A DNA stretch of 64,000 nt from CAWINX01 sp963837585 (GTDB lineage Bacteria; Actinomycetota; Thermoleophilia; Solirubrobacterales; 70-9): the NCBI GenBank assembly GCA_963837585.1, contig CAWINX010000003.1:744001-808000 (forward strand), given 5' to 3'. Numbering within the stretch: the stretch's first letter is position 1; every line of letters starts with the position of its first letter. The position numbers and the translations under genes are program-made. This document shows positions 56,600 to 64,000 of the stretch, piece by piece. The notes under the pieces were generated by a model that saw only the letters and a program-made list of their open reading frames with translations, did no database searches and had not been told where the DNA came from.

Positions 56600-59500
56600 A
56601 TGTCTGAGCGCCAGTCACGCATCTGGGGAGCGCCCTCAACGCTTCTCACCCGAGTTGCCCTACCGGCCGCTCGTCTCTCCGCCCAGCGTCGAGGACAAGG
56701 ACGCATGCGCGATCTACGCTTCGGTGCGCAAGGACGCGACACCCAGCCACGCGCCGATCGAGCTGGCGATCCCGGCGCTGCAGAAGATGCTCCACCGGGC
56801 CGGCAACGTCGACGGCGAAGGGGACGGGTGCGGCTTGCTGCTCGACCTGCCGCGCAAGATCTGGGCCGAGGAGGTTCGTGCCGGTGGGCATGACCCCTCG
56901 CTGACGCTTGACGACGCTTTTGCCGTTGCCCATGTCTTCGTCGATCGTTCTCAGGACCTGGTCAAGGTCCAGCACGACGCCCGTGAGCTGCTCGGCCAGG
57001 GCGGCTTCCGCATCCTCGCCGAGCGAGTCGGCGTCGTCGACTCCAGTGCGCTCGGGCCGACCGCGCGCGAGGAGGAGCCGCACTTCTGGCAGCTTGCCGG
57101 CCTCGTCGCCGACGCCGCTCATCGCGACCGGGTCCTCTTCGACCTGCTGATCGAGCTGGAGCAGCGCCTCGGCGTCCACGTCCCCTCCTTCTCGGCGACG
57201 ACCTGCGTCTACAAGGTGATGGGGGCGCCGAAGATCCTCGGCGAGTACTACCCCGACCTGCTCGACGAGCGCTTCGAGACGATCGGCTGCTTCGGCCACA
57301 ACCGCTACTCGACCAACACCTGGCCCTCGTTCAAGCGCGTCCAGCCCTTCTCGGTGCTCGGCCACAACGGCGAGATCAACACGATCGAGCAGCTGCGCCA
57401 GGAGGCGAAGATGCTCGGCGTTCCGATCCAGCCGGGCTCCTCGGACTCCCAGGACCTCGATCGCACGATCGACACGCTGCTCAGCCGCGACGGGCTCAGC
57501 CTCGCCGAGGCGATGGAAATGGTCTTGCCGCCGATCGTCCACGAGGTCCGCGATCTGCCCGCCGAGCTGCACCCCTTCTACATGTACCTGCGCCAGGCGA
57601 TGGGGCCGTTCGCCCAGGGCCCGGTTGCCCTGATCGCCCGCCACGCCGACGAGTGCGTGTTCTCGGCCGACGCGCTCGGGCTGCGGCCGCTCTGGCAGGT
57701 GGAGACCACCGACGACTTCGTCTTCAGCTCCGAGCCGGGGGTCGTCTCGGTCTCCGAGATGGCCTCCGAGCCCAAGCCGCTGGCGCCGGGGGAGAAGGCG
57801 CTGGTGACGATCGACGTCGAGCGCAAGCGTTCGACCCTGCACCCGCACGACGCGATGCTGGGGATCGTTCGCGAGCGCTGGCTGGCGCGCACCGGCGCCG
57901 AGGACGCGGCGGGCTATGACCGCGCCCTCGATGCCGGCGGCCCGCTGCAGGGCGAGGACGTCCCGGGCTATTCCGACGCCGGCCCCGAGGAGCCGGTCAA
58001 GGTCGCCGACCGCATCCTCGCCGGCTTCGGCTGGCACCGCGACGACGTCAAACTCGTCCAGCAGATGGCCTCCAACGGGGCCGAGCCGATCGGCTCGCTC
58101 GGCTATGACGGCCCGCTCGCCGCGCTCTCCCCGGAGCGCCAGAACCTCGCCGACTACTTCAAGGAGACGGTCGCCGTGGTCACCAACCCGGCGATCGACC
58201 GCGAGCGTGAGATCGAGCACTTCTCCACCCGCGCCGTGTTCGGCCGGCGCCCTTCGATCGACGCCGCCGGCGAGGACACTGCCACGGTTGAGACCGCTTT
58301 CCCGGTGATCCTCGGCGGCCATCACGAGATGGCGCCGCTCTCCGACACCGCCTACCGCCGCATCGCCCGCGAGCACCGCACCTACCTGCTCGAGGACCTC
58401 TGGGAGGAGTTCCGCGGCCGCGCCGGCGCCGTCGACATCTCGCTGCTCGATGCCGAGACGACCCAGGGCGCGATCGAGCGGATCAAACAGGAGGCCGTGA
58501 AGAAGGTCCGCGACGGCGCCGAGCTGCTCGTCCTCACCGACCGCACCGTCTATGACGCCGAGCGCCGCTACCTCGACCCGCACCTGGCGGTCTCCGCGGT
58601 CGACCAGGCGCTGAAGCAGTTCCGGGTCGAGCCGGGCGAGGTCAACCTGCGCCGCCGCTGCGGCCTCGTCCTGCGCTCCGCCGCGATCCGCAACGTCCAC
58701 GACACGATGCTGGCGCTCGGCCTCGGCGCCAATGGCGTCTGCCCGTACACGATGGTCGAGGTCGTTTGCGTCGAGGACTACGAGACCGACGTCGCCAACC
58801 TCTGCGACGCGCTCACCAAGGGCATCGAGAAAGTGATCTCGACGATCGGCATCCACGAGGTGCGCGGCTACGCGCGGCAGTTCTCCTCGATCGGAGTGAA
58901 GCCGGAGCTCGCCGAGATCTTCCAGACCGAGGCGTTTGCCGCCACCGAGTCCGGCGGCGTCGGCTTCTCCGACCTCGACGTCGACACCAACGAGCGGGCC
59001 GGGGACCTGAAGGGCGACGAGGACGCCAAACCGTCGAAGACGTTCCGCTTCTACCCGAAGGTCTACAAGGCGGCGATCGCCACCGCCAACGGCTCCGGCG
59101 ACTACGCCGAGTACTCCGAGAAGGTCCGCGACCTCGAAAAGCAGAGCCCGATCTCGATGCGCCACATCATGGGCCTGAAGGGGGATCGCGACCCGGTCGA
59201 CCCGGCCACGGTCGACGCCGGCGTCGGCCACCACGACTACCCGGTGGTGATCTCCTCAATGAGCTTCGGCTCGCAGTCAGAGCCGGCCTTCCGCGCCTAC
59301 GCCGAGGCGGCGAAGGCGATCAACGTGCTCTGCATCAACGGCGAGGGTGGCGAGATCCGCGACATGTACGGCCAGTACCGCAAGTGGCGCGGCCAGCAGG
59401 TCGCCTCGGGCCGCTTCGGCGTCTCGGCGGAGATGATCAATTCCTCCTACGTCGCCGAGATCAAGATCGGCCAGGGCGCCAAGCCCGGCGAGGGCGGCCA

Positions 59501-61265
59501 CCTGCCCGGCAAGAAGGTCTCCGAGAAGGTCGCCGCCGCCCGTAACGCGGCGCCCGGAACCGACCTGATCTCGCCCTCCAACAACCACGACCTCTACTCG
59601 ATCGAGGACCTCGCCGAGCTGATCGACGAGCTGAAGACGGTCAATCCCGACGTACGCGTCTCGGTCAAGGTCCCGGTCGTCCCCAACATCGGCACGATCG
59701 GGCTGGGGATCGCCAAGGCCGGCGCCGACATCATCACCCTCTCGGGCTTCGAGGGCGGCACCGGCGCGGCGCGCCAGCACGCGCTGCGCCACGTCGGCCT
59801 GCCCTCCGACATCGGCACCCGCGCCGTCCACCGGGCACTGATGGAGGCGGGGATCCGCAACCGGGTCGAGATCTGGGCCGACGGCGGGTATCGCCACGGT
59901 CACGACATCGTCAAGCTGCACTGCCTCGGCGCCAACCGGGTCGGGTTCGGGACGCTGGCGATGGTCAGCCTCGGCTGCACGATCTGCCGCGGCTGCCAGC
60001 TCGACACCTGCCACGTCGGCATCGCGACGCAGATCGAGACGGTCGAGCAGGCCCAGGAGCACGGCCTCAAGAAGTTCACCCCTCAGGAGGTCGACCGCGC
60101 CGCCGAGAGCTGCGCCCGCTTCTTCTCGGCGATGGGCGAGGAGGTAAAAGAAGTGGTCGCCTCACTCGGCTACGAGCGCGCCCAGGATCTGGTCGGCCGC
60201 TACGACCTGCTCGAGCAGGTCGCCGCCCACGAGGCGATCGACCTGGCGCCGCTGATCACCCCGCTCGACGAGTTCCTCGATCTGGAGCCGCTCGACCTGC
60301 CGGTCGCCGAGGTCGAGGCGGAGGCGCGCGCCGAGGCGGGTCTGGTGATGGCCCGTCCGATCAGGATGGAGGAGAAGCAGGCCTCGACGCAGATCGGCGC
60401 CCTGGCCGGCGACATCTGCTCGGGGCGGACCGTGCGCAACGAGTTCCCCCGTCCCACCGACGCCAACGACCGCGTGCTCGGCACTGAGCTTGCCGGGGCA
60501 ATCTCCCGTTCCCGCATCTTCGACGACGGCCCCGAGTCCAACGATGACGTCCTCGCCAGCCTCGAGTTCAACGGCGGCTCGGTCGCCGGCCAGGGCCTCG
60601 GCGCCTTCAACGCCTACGGGGTCTCGATCCGGGTCGAGGGCGGCGCCCAGGACGGCGTCGGCAAGACGATGCTCGGCGGCACCGTCGCCGTCCTGAAGGG
60701 CAAGGGCGTCAAGGGCAAGCGGGTCAACGGCTCGGTGGGCAAGTCGTTTGCCTACGGCGCCCAGCGCGGTCGCCTCTTCGTCCAGGGGTCCGCCGACTCA
60801 CGCTTTTGCATCCGCCTCTCCGGCGCCGACGTCGTGCTCGCCGGCGAGCCGCAGGAAGACATCGACGACGCCCGCGGCTGCCTCGTCGATCGCGCCAACG
60901 CCAAGGGCTTCGCCTTCGAGTACATGACCTCGGGCCGCGCCGTGGTGCTCGGCGACATCGGCCCTTGGGCCTGCGCCGGGATGACCGGTGGGCGCGTCTA
61001 CGTACGTCACAACGCCTTTGGCATCGATCGCGAGGCGATCGAGCGACGGCTTGGCGAGGGCGCGAAAGTCGAGCTCAAGGACCTCGACGCCAAGGGGCTA
61101 CTCGACGTCGACGACCTGCTTACGCACTACGCCGAGGAACTGAAGGCGACCGGGCAGGCCGAGGAGGCCGTGCGCGTACTGAGCCTTGCCGCCGACGCTC
61201 CGGAGAGCTTCCTCATGGTCTTGCCGCACAAGGTCCAGGCGGACCCGAGCATCTCGACCGAGTAG
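56600..61265 (+). CDS. gltB: Glutamate synthase large subunit (frameshift near 56624)
   Basis: Transfers glutamine amide nitrogen to 2-oxoglutarate. The Ntn glutaminase nucleophile is the Cys codon at 56706 (DACAIYASV), with GCFGHNRYSTNTWPSF and VLGHNGEINTIEQLRQ. The FMN domain has PVVISSMSFGSQSEPAFRAY and SGFEGGTGAARQHALRHVGLP, the 3Fe-4S Cys are in GCTICRGCQLDTCHVGIATQ, and the GXGXG beta-helix is at the end. The long frame opens at a TTG (56655), but the ATG at 56600 has GGGAGG before it and, with one extra base near 56624, reads MSERQSRI then GERPQRFSPELPYRPL into it. About 1554 residues. No gltD follows. Confidence 0.95.
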
Positions 61266-61285
61266 CGACGAGGAGCGAGAGCGGG

Positions 61286-61624
61286 TCAGGACTTCTTCGC
61301 CGTCGTCGCGGCCTTTTTCGTCCGTGACGATTTGCGGCGCGAGGCCCGTCTCTTGTCGAGCTCCGCGGTGACCTCGGCGCGCACGACCTCCTGGAGGTCG
61401 GTGTGAATCGTCGCTTCGGTCTCTTCGATTCGCTTCAACTCATCTTCGACGAGCGAGGCGATCTCGGCGCGAGCTTCCTCGGCTGCGTCATGGATCCGCT
61501 TCAGCGCCGCCTCGGGGGACGTCGACGGGGGGTGGTGAGGTCGCCGCGAGGACGGCTTCGGCGCCGTGCGTCGCATCGTCGTGGTCACGCCATGGGTGTT
61601 CTTCTGTCTGCCAAAAATGCTCAT
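61286..61624 (-). CDS. Small coiled-coil protein with Lys/Arg-rich tail
   Basis: A 112-residue protein: a basic Ser/Pro-rich start (MSIFGRQKNTHGVTTTMRRT), a helical acidic middle (ALKRIHDAAEEARAEIASLV and EDELKRIEETEATIHTDLQE) and a strongly basic end (KRRASRRKSSRTKKAATTAK) like histone H1 or HupB tails. This may bind DNA or anionic polymers. It is convergent with gltB, 20 bases apart, and transcribed alone. The 170 bases upstream (61625-61794) hold no recognised gene. Confidence 0.6.
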   Translation of the reverse strand: MSIFGRQKNTHGVTTTMRRTAPKPSSRRPHHPPSTSPEAALKRIHDAAEEARAEIASLVEDELKRIEETEATIHTDLQEVVRAEVTAELDKRRASRRKSSRTKKAATTAKKS

Positions 61625-61794
61625 CTGGGGTCGATTCCTTGCTTTCGGGAGTCAATCCACCGTAGCGGCAGTTTTCGGTGACCTGCCAGAACGTACAAAG
61701 GCCCATCAAAATTTGCTGTGGGTCGATACCACTGGGTGTTTTCAGGCGCAGAGCAGGCCCCCAGGGCTCTCTCAGGCGTGAATCAGGGCCTGTC

Positions 61795-62376
61795 TCAGCG
61801 CTCGAGGGCGAAGATGCGGTAACGGCCGATGGTCAGCTCGTCGCCGTCGGCAAGTGCCGACCACTCGATCTCTTCGCCGTTTAGGAGTACTCCGTTAAGG
61901 CTGCGGTCGTCGAGGACGCGCAGTCCCTCGGAGGGCTCGGAGACGATCAGCGCGTGACGGCGGGAGACGCTCGGGTCGTCCAGCCGCACGTCGGCGTTGG
62001 CGCTGCGGCCGATCCGGCTCCAGCCTTCTTCCAGCTCGAAGACGGAGGTCTCGTCGTCCTCGCCCCGCCAGGCGAGGTAGCGGCCGGCGGCGGGAAGTCG
62101 GGCCCGCGCTTCAGCCAGCCAGTCCGGCGAGTGATCCCCGGTCGGGATCTCGAACTCGGCGGTCTGGGAATCGTGCTCCTGCATCGGCTCGAAGATCGAG
62201 TCGCGGCGGTAGCTGGAGGCTCCGCAGCGCGGGCAGTCGGGGAGCTTGTCGGTCTCGCGAAGCGAGAGCTGGGAGCCGCAGTCGGCGCAGAAGAAGGTTC
62301 CCGATCCAGGGAAGGTCCCGGTCTCGTAGCGATCGGCTACAGCGGAACTGGAACTTGGGCTGCCACTGGTGAAGAT
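61795..62376 (-). CDS. Zinc-ribbon and FHA-domain protein, possible non-canonical ATC start
   Basis: The frame encodes a Ser-rich start, then GTFFCADCGSQLSLRETDKL with DCPRCGASSYRR (a four-Cys zinc ribbon), a short linker, and a C-terminal FHA domain: WSRIGRSANADVRLDDPSVS, RRHALIVSEP and LDDRSLNGVLLNG, the phosphothreonine-binding residues. The first ATG in frame (62184) is after the zinc ribbon. No ATG, GTG or TTG occurs upstream in this frame, but an AAGGAG site (62389-62384) lies 7 bases before ATC 62376. Either ATC is used or the start has a sequence error. About 193 residues; likely signalling by Ser/Thr phosphorylation. Confidence 0.75.
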   Translation of the reverse strand: MFTSGSPSSSSAVADRYETGTFPGSGTFFCADCGSQLSLRETDKLPDCPRCGASSYRRDSIFEPMQEHDSQTAEFEIPTGDHSPDWLAEARARLPAAGRYLAWRGEDDETSVFELEEGWSRIGRSANADVRLDDPSVSRRHALIVSEPSEGLRVLDDRSLNGVLLNGEEIEWSALADGDELTIGRYRIFALER

Positions 62377-62412
62377 GATCGAACTCCTTCCCGGCGCCTC
62401 GCATTGAGGGTA

Positions 62413-62433
62413 GCGCGATCTCTAGAATCGCGC
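62413..62433 (+). promoter_or_regulatory. 21-bp dyad between divergent FHA and SRPBCC genes
   Basis: GCGCGAT at 62413-62419 and ATCGCGC at 62427-62433 are perfect inverted 7-base arms around a centre containing TCTAGA. It lies 6 bases before the SRPBCC ATG and 37 before the FHA start, in the shared promoter gap. Operator function is a guess from symmetry and place. Confidence 0.4.
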
Positions 62434-62438
62434 CGGCT

Positions 62439-62957
62439 ATGGGTCCGGTCAGCGCCGAAATCGAGATTGACGTGCCGCGCCGGCGGGCATTCGAGTTCCT
62501 CGGCGACCTCGCCAACCGGCCCTCCTTCACCGACCACTTCGTCTCCGACTTCCACCTCTCGCGGATCGACTCCTCGGGGATCGGCGCCGGGGCGCGGTTT
62601 CGCTTCTTCGCTCCGCCGCAGGCGGTTTGGATGGATTCCTCGATCGTCGAGCTCGACGAGCCGTTCCGCATCGTCGAGCGGGGTCGGGGCGGGCGGACGA
62701 ACCGGATTCCGTCGACCACGGCGTGGGAGTTGACCGAGGGGCCCGGACGCCTGACCACGGTCCGCGTCTCCTACCGGACCGAGCCCTCCCACCCGATCGA
62801 CCGCGCCAAGGAAGTCCTCGGCGCCGCCTCCTTCTGGTACCAGCGCGACTGGCGCGAAGCGCTGCGCAGGCTGCGCGACCTGCTCGAGGACGACTCCCCG
62901 CCGAGCGACCGCGTCGCCGTGGCCGGGGGCAACCGCTACGCGACCGGCATCCCTTAA
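62439..62957 (+). CDS. SRPBCC (START-like) family protein
   Basis: A 172-residue single-domain protein: GPVSAEIEIDVPRRRAFEFLGDLANRPSF opens with the polyketide cyclase/dehydrase pattern (in part), followed by the strands GAGARFRFFAPPQAVWMDSSI, FRIVERGRGGRTNR and TAWELTEGPGRLTTVRVSYR, and the long C-terminal helix REALRRLRDLLEDD. These folds bind hydrophobic ligands; no ligand can be named. It is divergent from the FHA gene and 15 bases before a lipoprotein gene. Confidence 0.85.
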   Translation: MGPVSAEIEIDVPRRRAFEFLGDLANRPSFTDHFVSDFHLSRIDSSGIGAGARFRFFAPPQAVWMDSSIVELDEPFRIVERGRGGRTNRIPSTTAWELTEGPGRLTTVRVSYRTEPSHPIDRAKEVLGAASFWYQRDWREALRRLRDLLEDDSPPSDRVAVAGGNRYATGIP

Positions 62958-62972
62958 TAGACTGCCGCGCGC

Positions 62973-63521
62973 ATGATCCTCCGTCGCCGAATCGCCTCGT
63001 CCGCGCTGCTCGCCGTCGCCCTCGGGCTGGCGGCGCTCGGCCTCTCCGCCTGCGGTTACTCGAGCGATTCCAAGAGCGTCGCGGAGGGGGAGCCGGTGAA
63101 GCTCGGAGACCTCCAGTACAACGTCGTCTTCTCCCGTCTCCTCAACCCCCATGACGCGGAGGACGCGGCCTACCTCGTCGGCCAGCCGGCGCCGCCGCGC
63201 AACGGCAGCTACTTCGGCGTCTTCCTGCAAGTCCAAAACGACTCCAAGCGCCCACAGGCGCTGCCCAAGACGATGACGATCACCGACGCGACCCGTCGCC
63301 TTTACACGGCCATTCCCAGCACCAGCCTCTACGCGCTTCCGCTCGGTGGAAAGGTCGACGCGGAGGACCAGCAGCCGGTGCTCGACTCGACTCCTCAGCA
63401 GGGGCCGATCGAGGGCTCCCTGGTGCTCTTCAAGCTTCCCGATGCGACCTCGAGCAACCGGCCGCTGACCCTCCACATCCTCGGGCCGGACGGGCCCGCC
63501 AAGGTCACACTGGACCTCTAG
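62973..63521 (+). CDS. Lipoprotein of unknown function
   Basis: A 182-residue protein. The signal MILRRRIASSALLAVALGLA ends in lipobox LSAC with lipidated Cys27. The mature domain (GDLQYNVVFSRLLNPHDAED, SYFGVFLQVQNDSKRPQALP, MTITDATRRLYTAIPS and LVLFKLPDATSSNRPLTLHI) has the immunoglobulin-like strand order of DUF4352-type telokin-like lipoproteins. It is convergent with the penicillin-binding protein gene, 4 bases apart. Confidence 0.82.
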   Translation: MILRRRIASSALLAVALGLAALGLSACGYSSDSKSVAEGEPVKLGDLQYNVVFSRLLNPHDAEDAAYLVGQPAPPRNGSYFGVFLQVQNDSKRPQALPKTMTITDATRRLYTAIPSTSLYALPLGGKVDAEDQQPVLDSTPQQGPIEGSLVLFKLPDATSSNRPLTLHILGPDGPAKVTLDL

Positions 63522-63525
63522 CGGC

Positions 63526-64000
63526 TCAGAAGCCGGCCGAGAGAATCTGCGACGCCACCGGTGCGGCGACCTCGCCGCCGGAGGCGCCGGCGTCGACGAA
63601 CAACACGCCGATCGCCAGCTTCGCCTTCTCCGCCGGCACGAAGGCCGCGAACCAGGCATCCTTGATCTGAACCGGATTGGGCGAGTTCTCCTGGCCCGGT
63701 TCGGGGCCCAGCTCCGCGGTCCCCGTCTTTCCGGCCACCTGGGCTTGGGGGATCGCTCCCGCGGTGCCGGTGCCGCCGGTCACCACGCCGATCATCAGGC
63801 CGGTCAGCTCGTGGGCGAGCTTCTTCGACATCACCCGCACCGGCTTTGCATCGGGCCGCAGCTTCTTGGTGGTGACGATCGAGGTCGGCTCTCGCACTCC
63901 GTCGTTGCCGATCGTCTGGGCGACGCTCGCCATCTCCAGCGGCGTGGCCAGAACTTCGCCCTGTCCGATCGCGGTCACTCCGAGGTCGAGGTCGGTGCCG
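63526..64000 (-). CDS. Penicillin-binding protein transpeptidase C terminus, cut by window edge
   Basis: The last 158 codons of a class B-type transpeptidase. Visible motifs are TAIGQGEVLATPLEMASVAQ (the 'GQG...TPLQMA' helix), VAGKTGTAELGPEPGQ with the KTG triad, and DAWFAAFVPAEKAKLAIGVL. The SxxK and SxN motifs lie beyond 64000. The pattern fits PbpA/PBP2-like or FtsI-like enzymes of Actinobacteria, often found in the rodA-pbpA-pknB cluster together with FHA proteins, which agrees with the nearby FHA gene. Confidence 0.9.
   Translation of the reverse strand, partial: GTDLDLGVTAIGQGEVLATPLEMASVAQTIGNDGVREPTSIVTTKKLRPDAKPVRVMSKKLAHELTGLMIGVVTGGTGTAGAIPQAQVAGKTGTAELGPEPGQENSPNPVQIKDAWFAAFVPAEKAKLAIGVLFVDAGASGGEVAAPVASQILSAGF

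Noticed and set aside
56646..59234. Open frame of 862 codons on the minus strand opposite gltB
   Set aside because: Its protein is full of Leu/Asp/Arg/Gly in the manner of antisense translation of GC-rich genes, has no motif, and gltB on the plus strand is certain.

Overview
The window is a contiguous piece of a high-GC Gram-positive-type chromosome. CarD, an F420-type luciferase-like oxidoreductase, DUF4383, DisA and the absence of outer-membrane genes point to Actinobacteria. A SigH close to the Bacillus sporulation factor and the lineage-typical gene order suggest Thermoleophilia/Solirubrobacterales; that placement is inference.

Positions 1-26650 keep the old Gram-positive order ftsH, folP-folB-folK, coaX, dus, (greA), lysS, clpC, disA, carD, ispD, ispF, cysS, rlmB, sigH, tRNA-Thr. 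It encodes membrane proteolysis, folate synthesis, CoA synthesis, tRNA modification and charging, Clp proteolysis, c-di-AMP synthesis, MEP isoprenoid steps and a sporulation-class sigma factor. It is interrupted by a duplicated GST-like gene with an IS110 remnant (3.2-5.2 kb), an aldo/keto reductase and an MFS exporter (11.8-14.4 kb), a DUF389 protein and a PHP phosphatase (17-19 kb), and an acyl-CoA synthetase (19.5-21.2 kb).

Positions 26-36 kb hold accessory genes: an intron-endonuclease-like gene abutting tRNA-Thr, a SHOCT membrane protein, a ring-cleaving dioxygenase with a maleylacetate-reductase-like dehydrogenase, a PlsC-GpsA fusion, an ECF sigma factor with a small membrane partner, a rhomboid protease, a cobalamin-binding protein and a CBS-domain membrane protein. 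Positions 36.5-48 kb are a fatty-acid-catabolism region (hydroxyacyl-CoA dehydrogenase, thiolase, three acyl-CoA dehydrogenases and redox enzymes) in which two promoters carry the same 25-bp TetR-type palindrome. Positions 48-61 kb hold a zinc-type CDF exporter, a murein hydrolase, the lysA-hom-thrC-thrB amino-acid operon and glutamate synthase. A DUF4258/DUF2283 toxin-antitoxin-like pair sits between thrC and thrB. Positions 61-64 kb hold a basic coiled-coil protein, a zinc-ribbon/FHA protein, an SRPBCC protein, a lipoprotein and the end of a penicillin-binding protein.

About twenty single-base frameshifts break otherwise well-conserved housekeeping genes, mostly as one extra base in short G/C runs. 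This looks like residual consensus error in the assembly rather than decay, so those genes are reported as one CDS each with the break position noted. The most interesting items are the toxin-antitoxin-like pair inside the threonine operon, the PlsC-GpsA fusion, the shared 25-bp operator, a palindromic insertion inside cysS, and an FHA gene with no canonical start codon.
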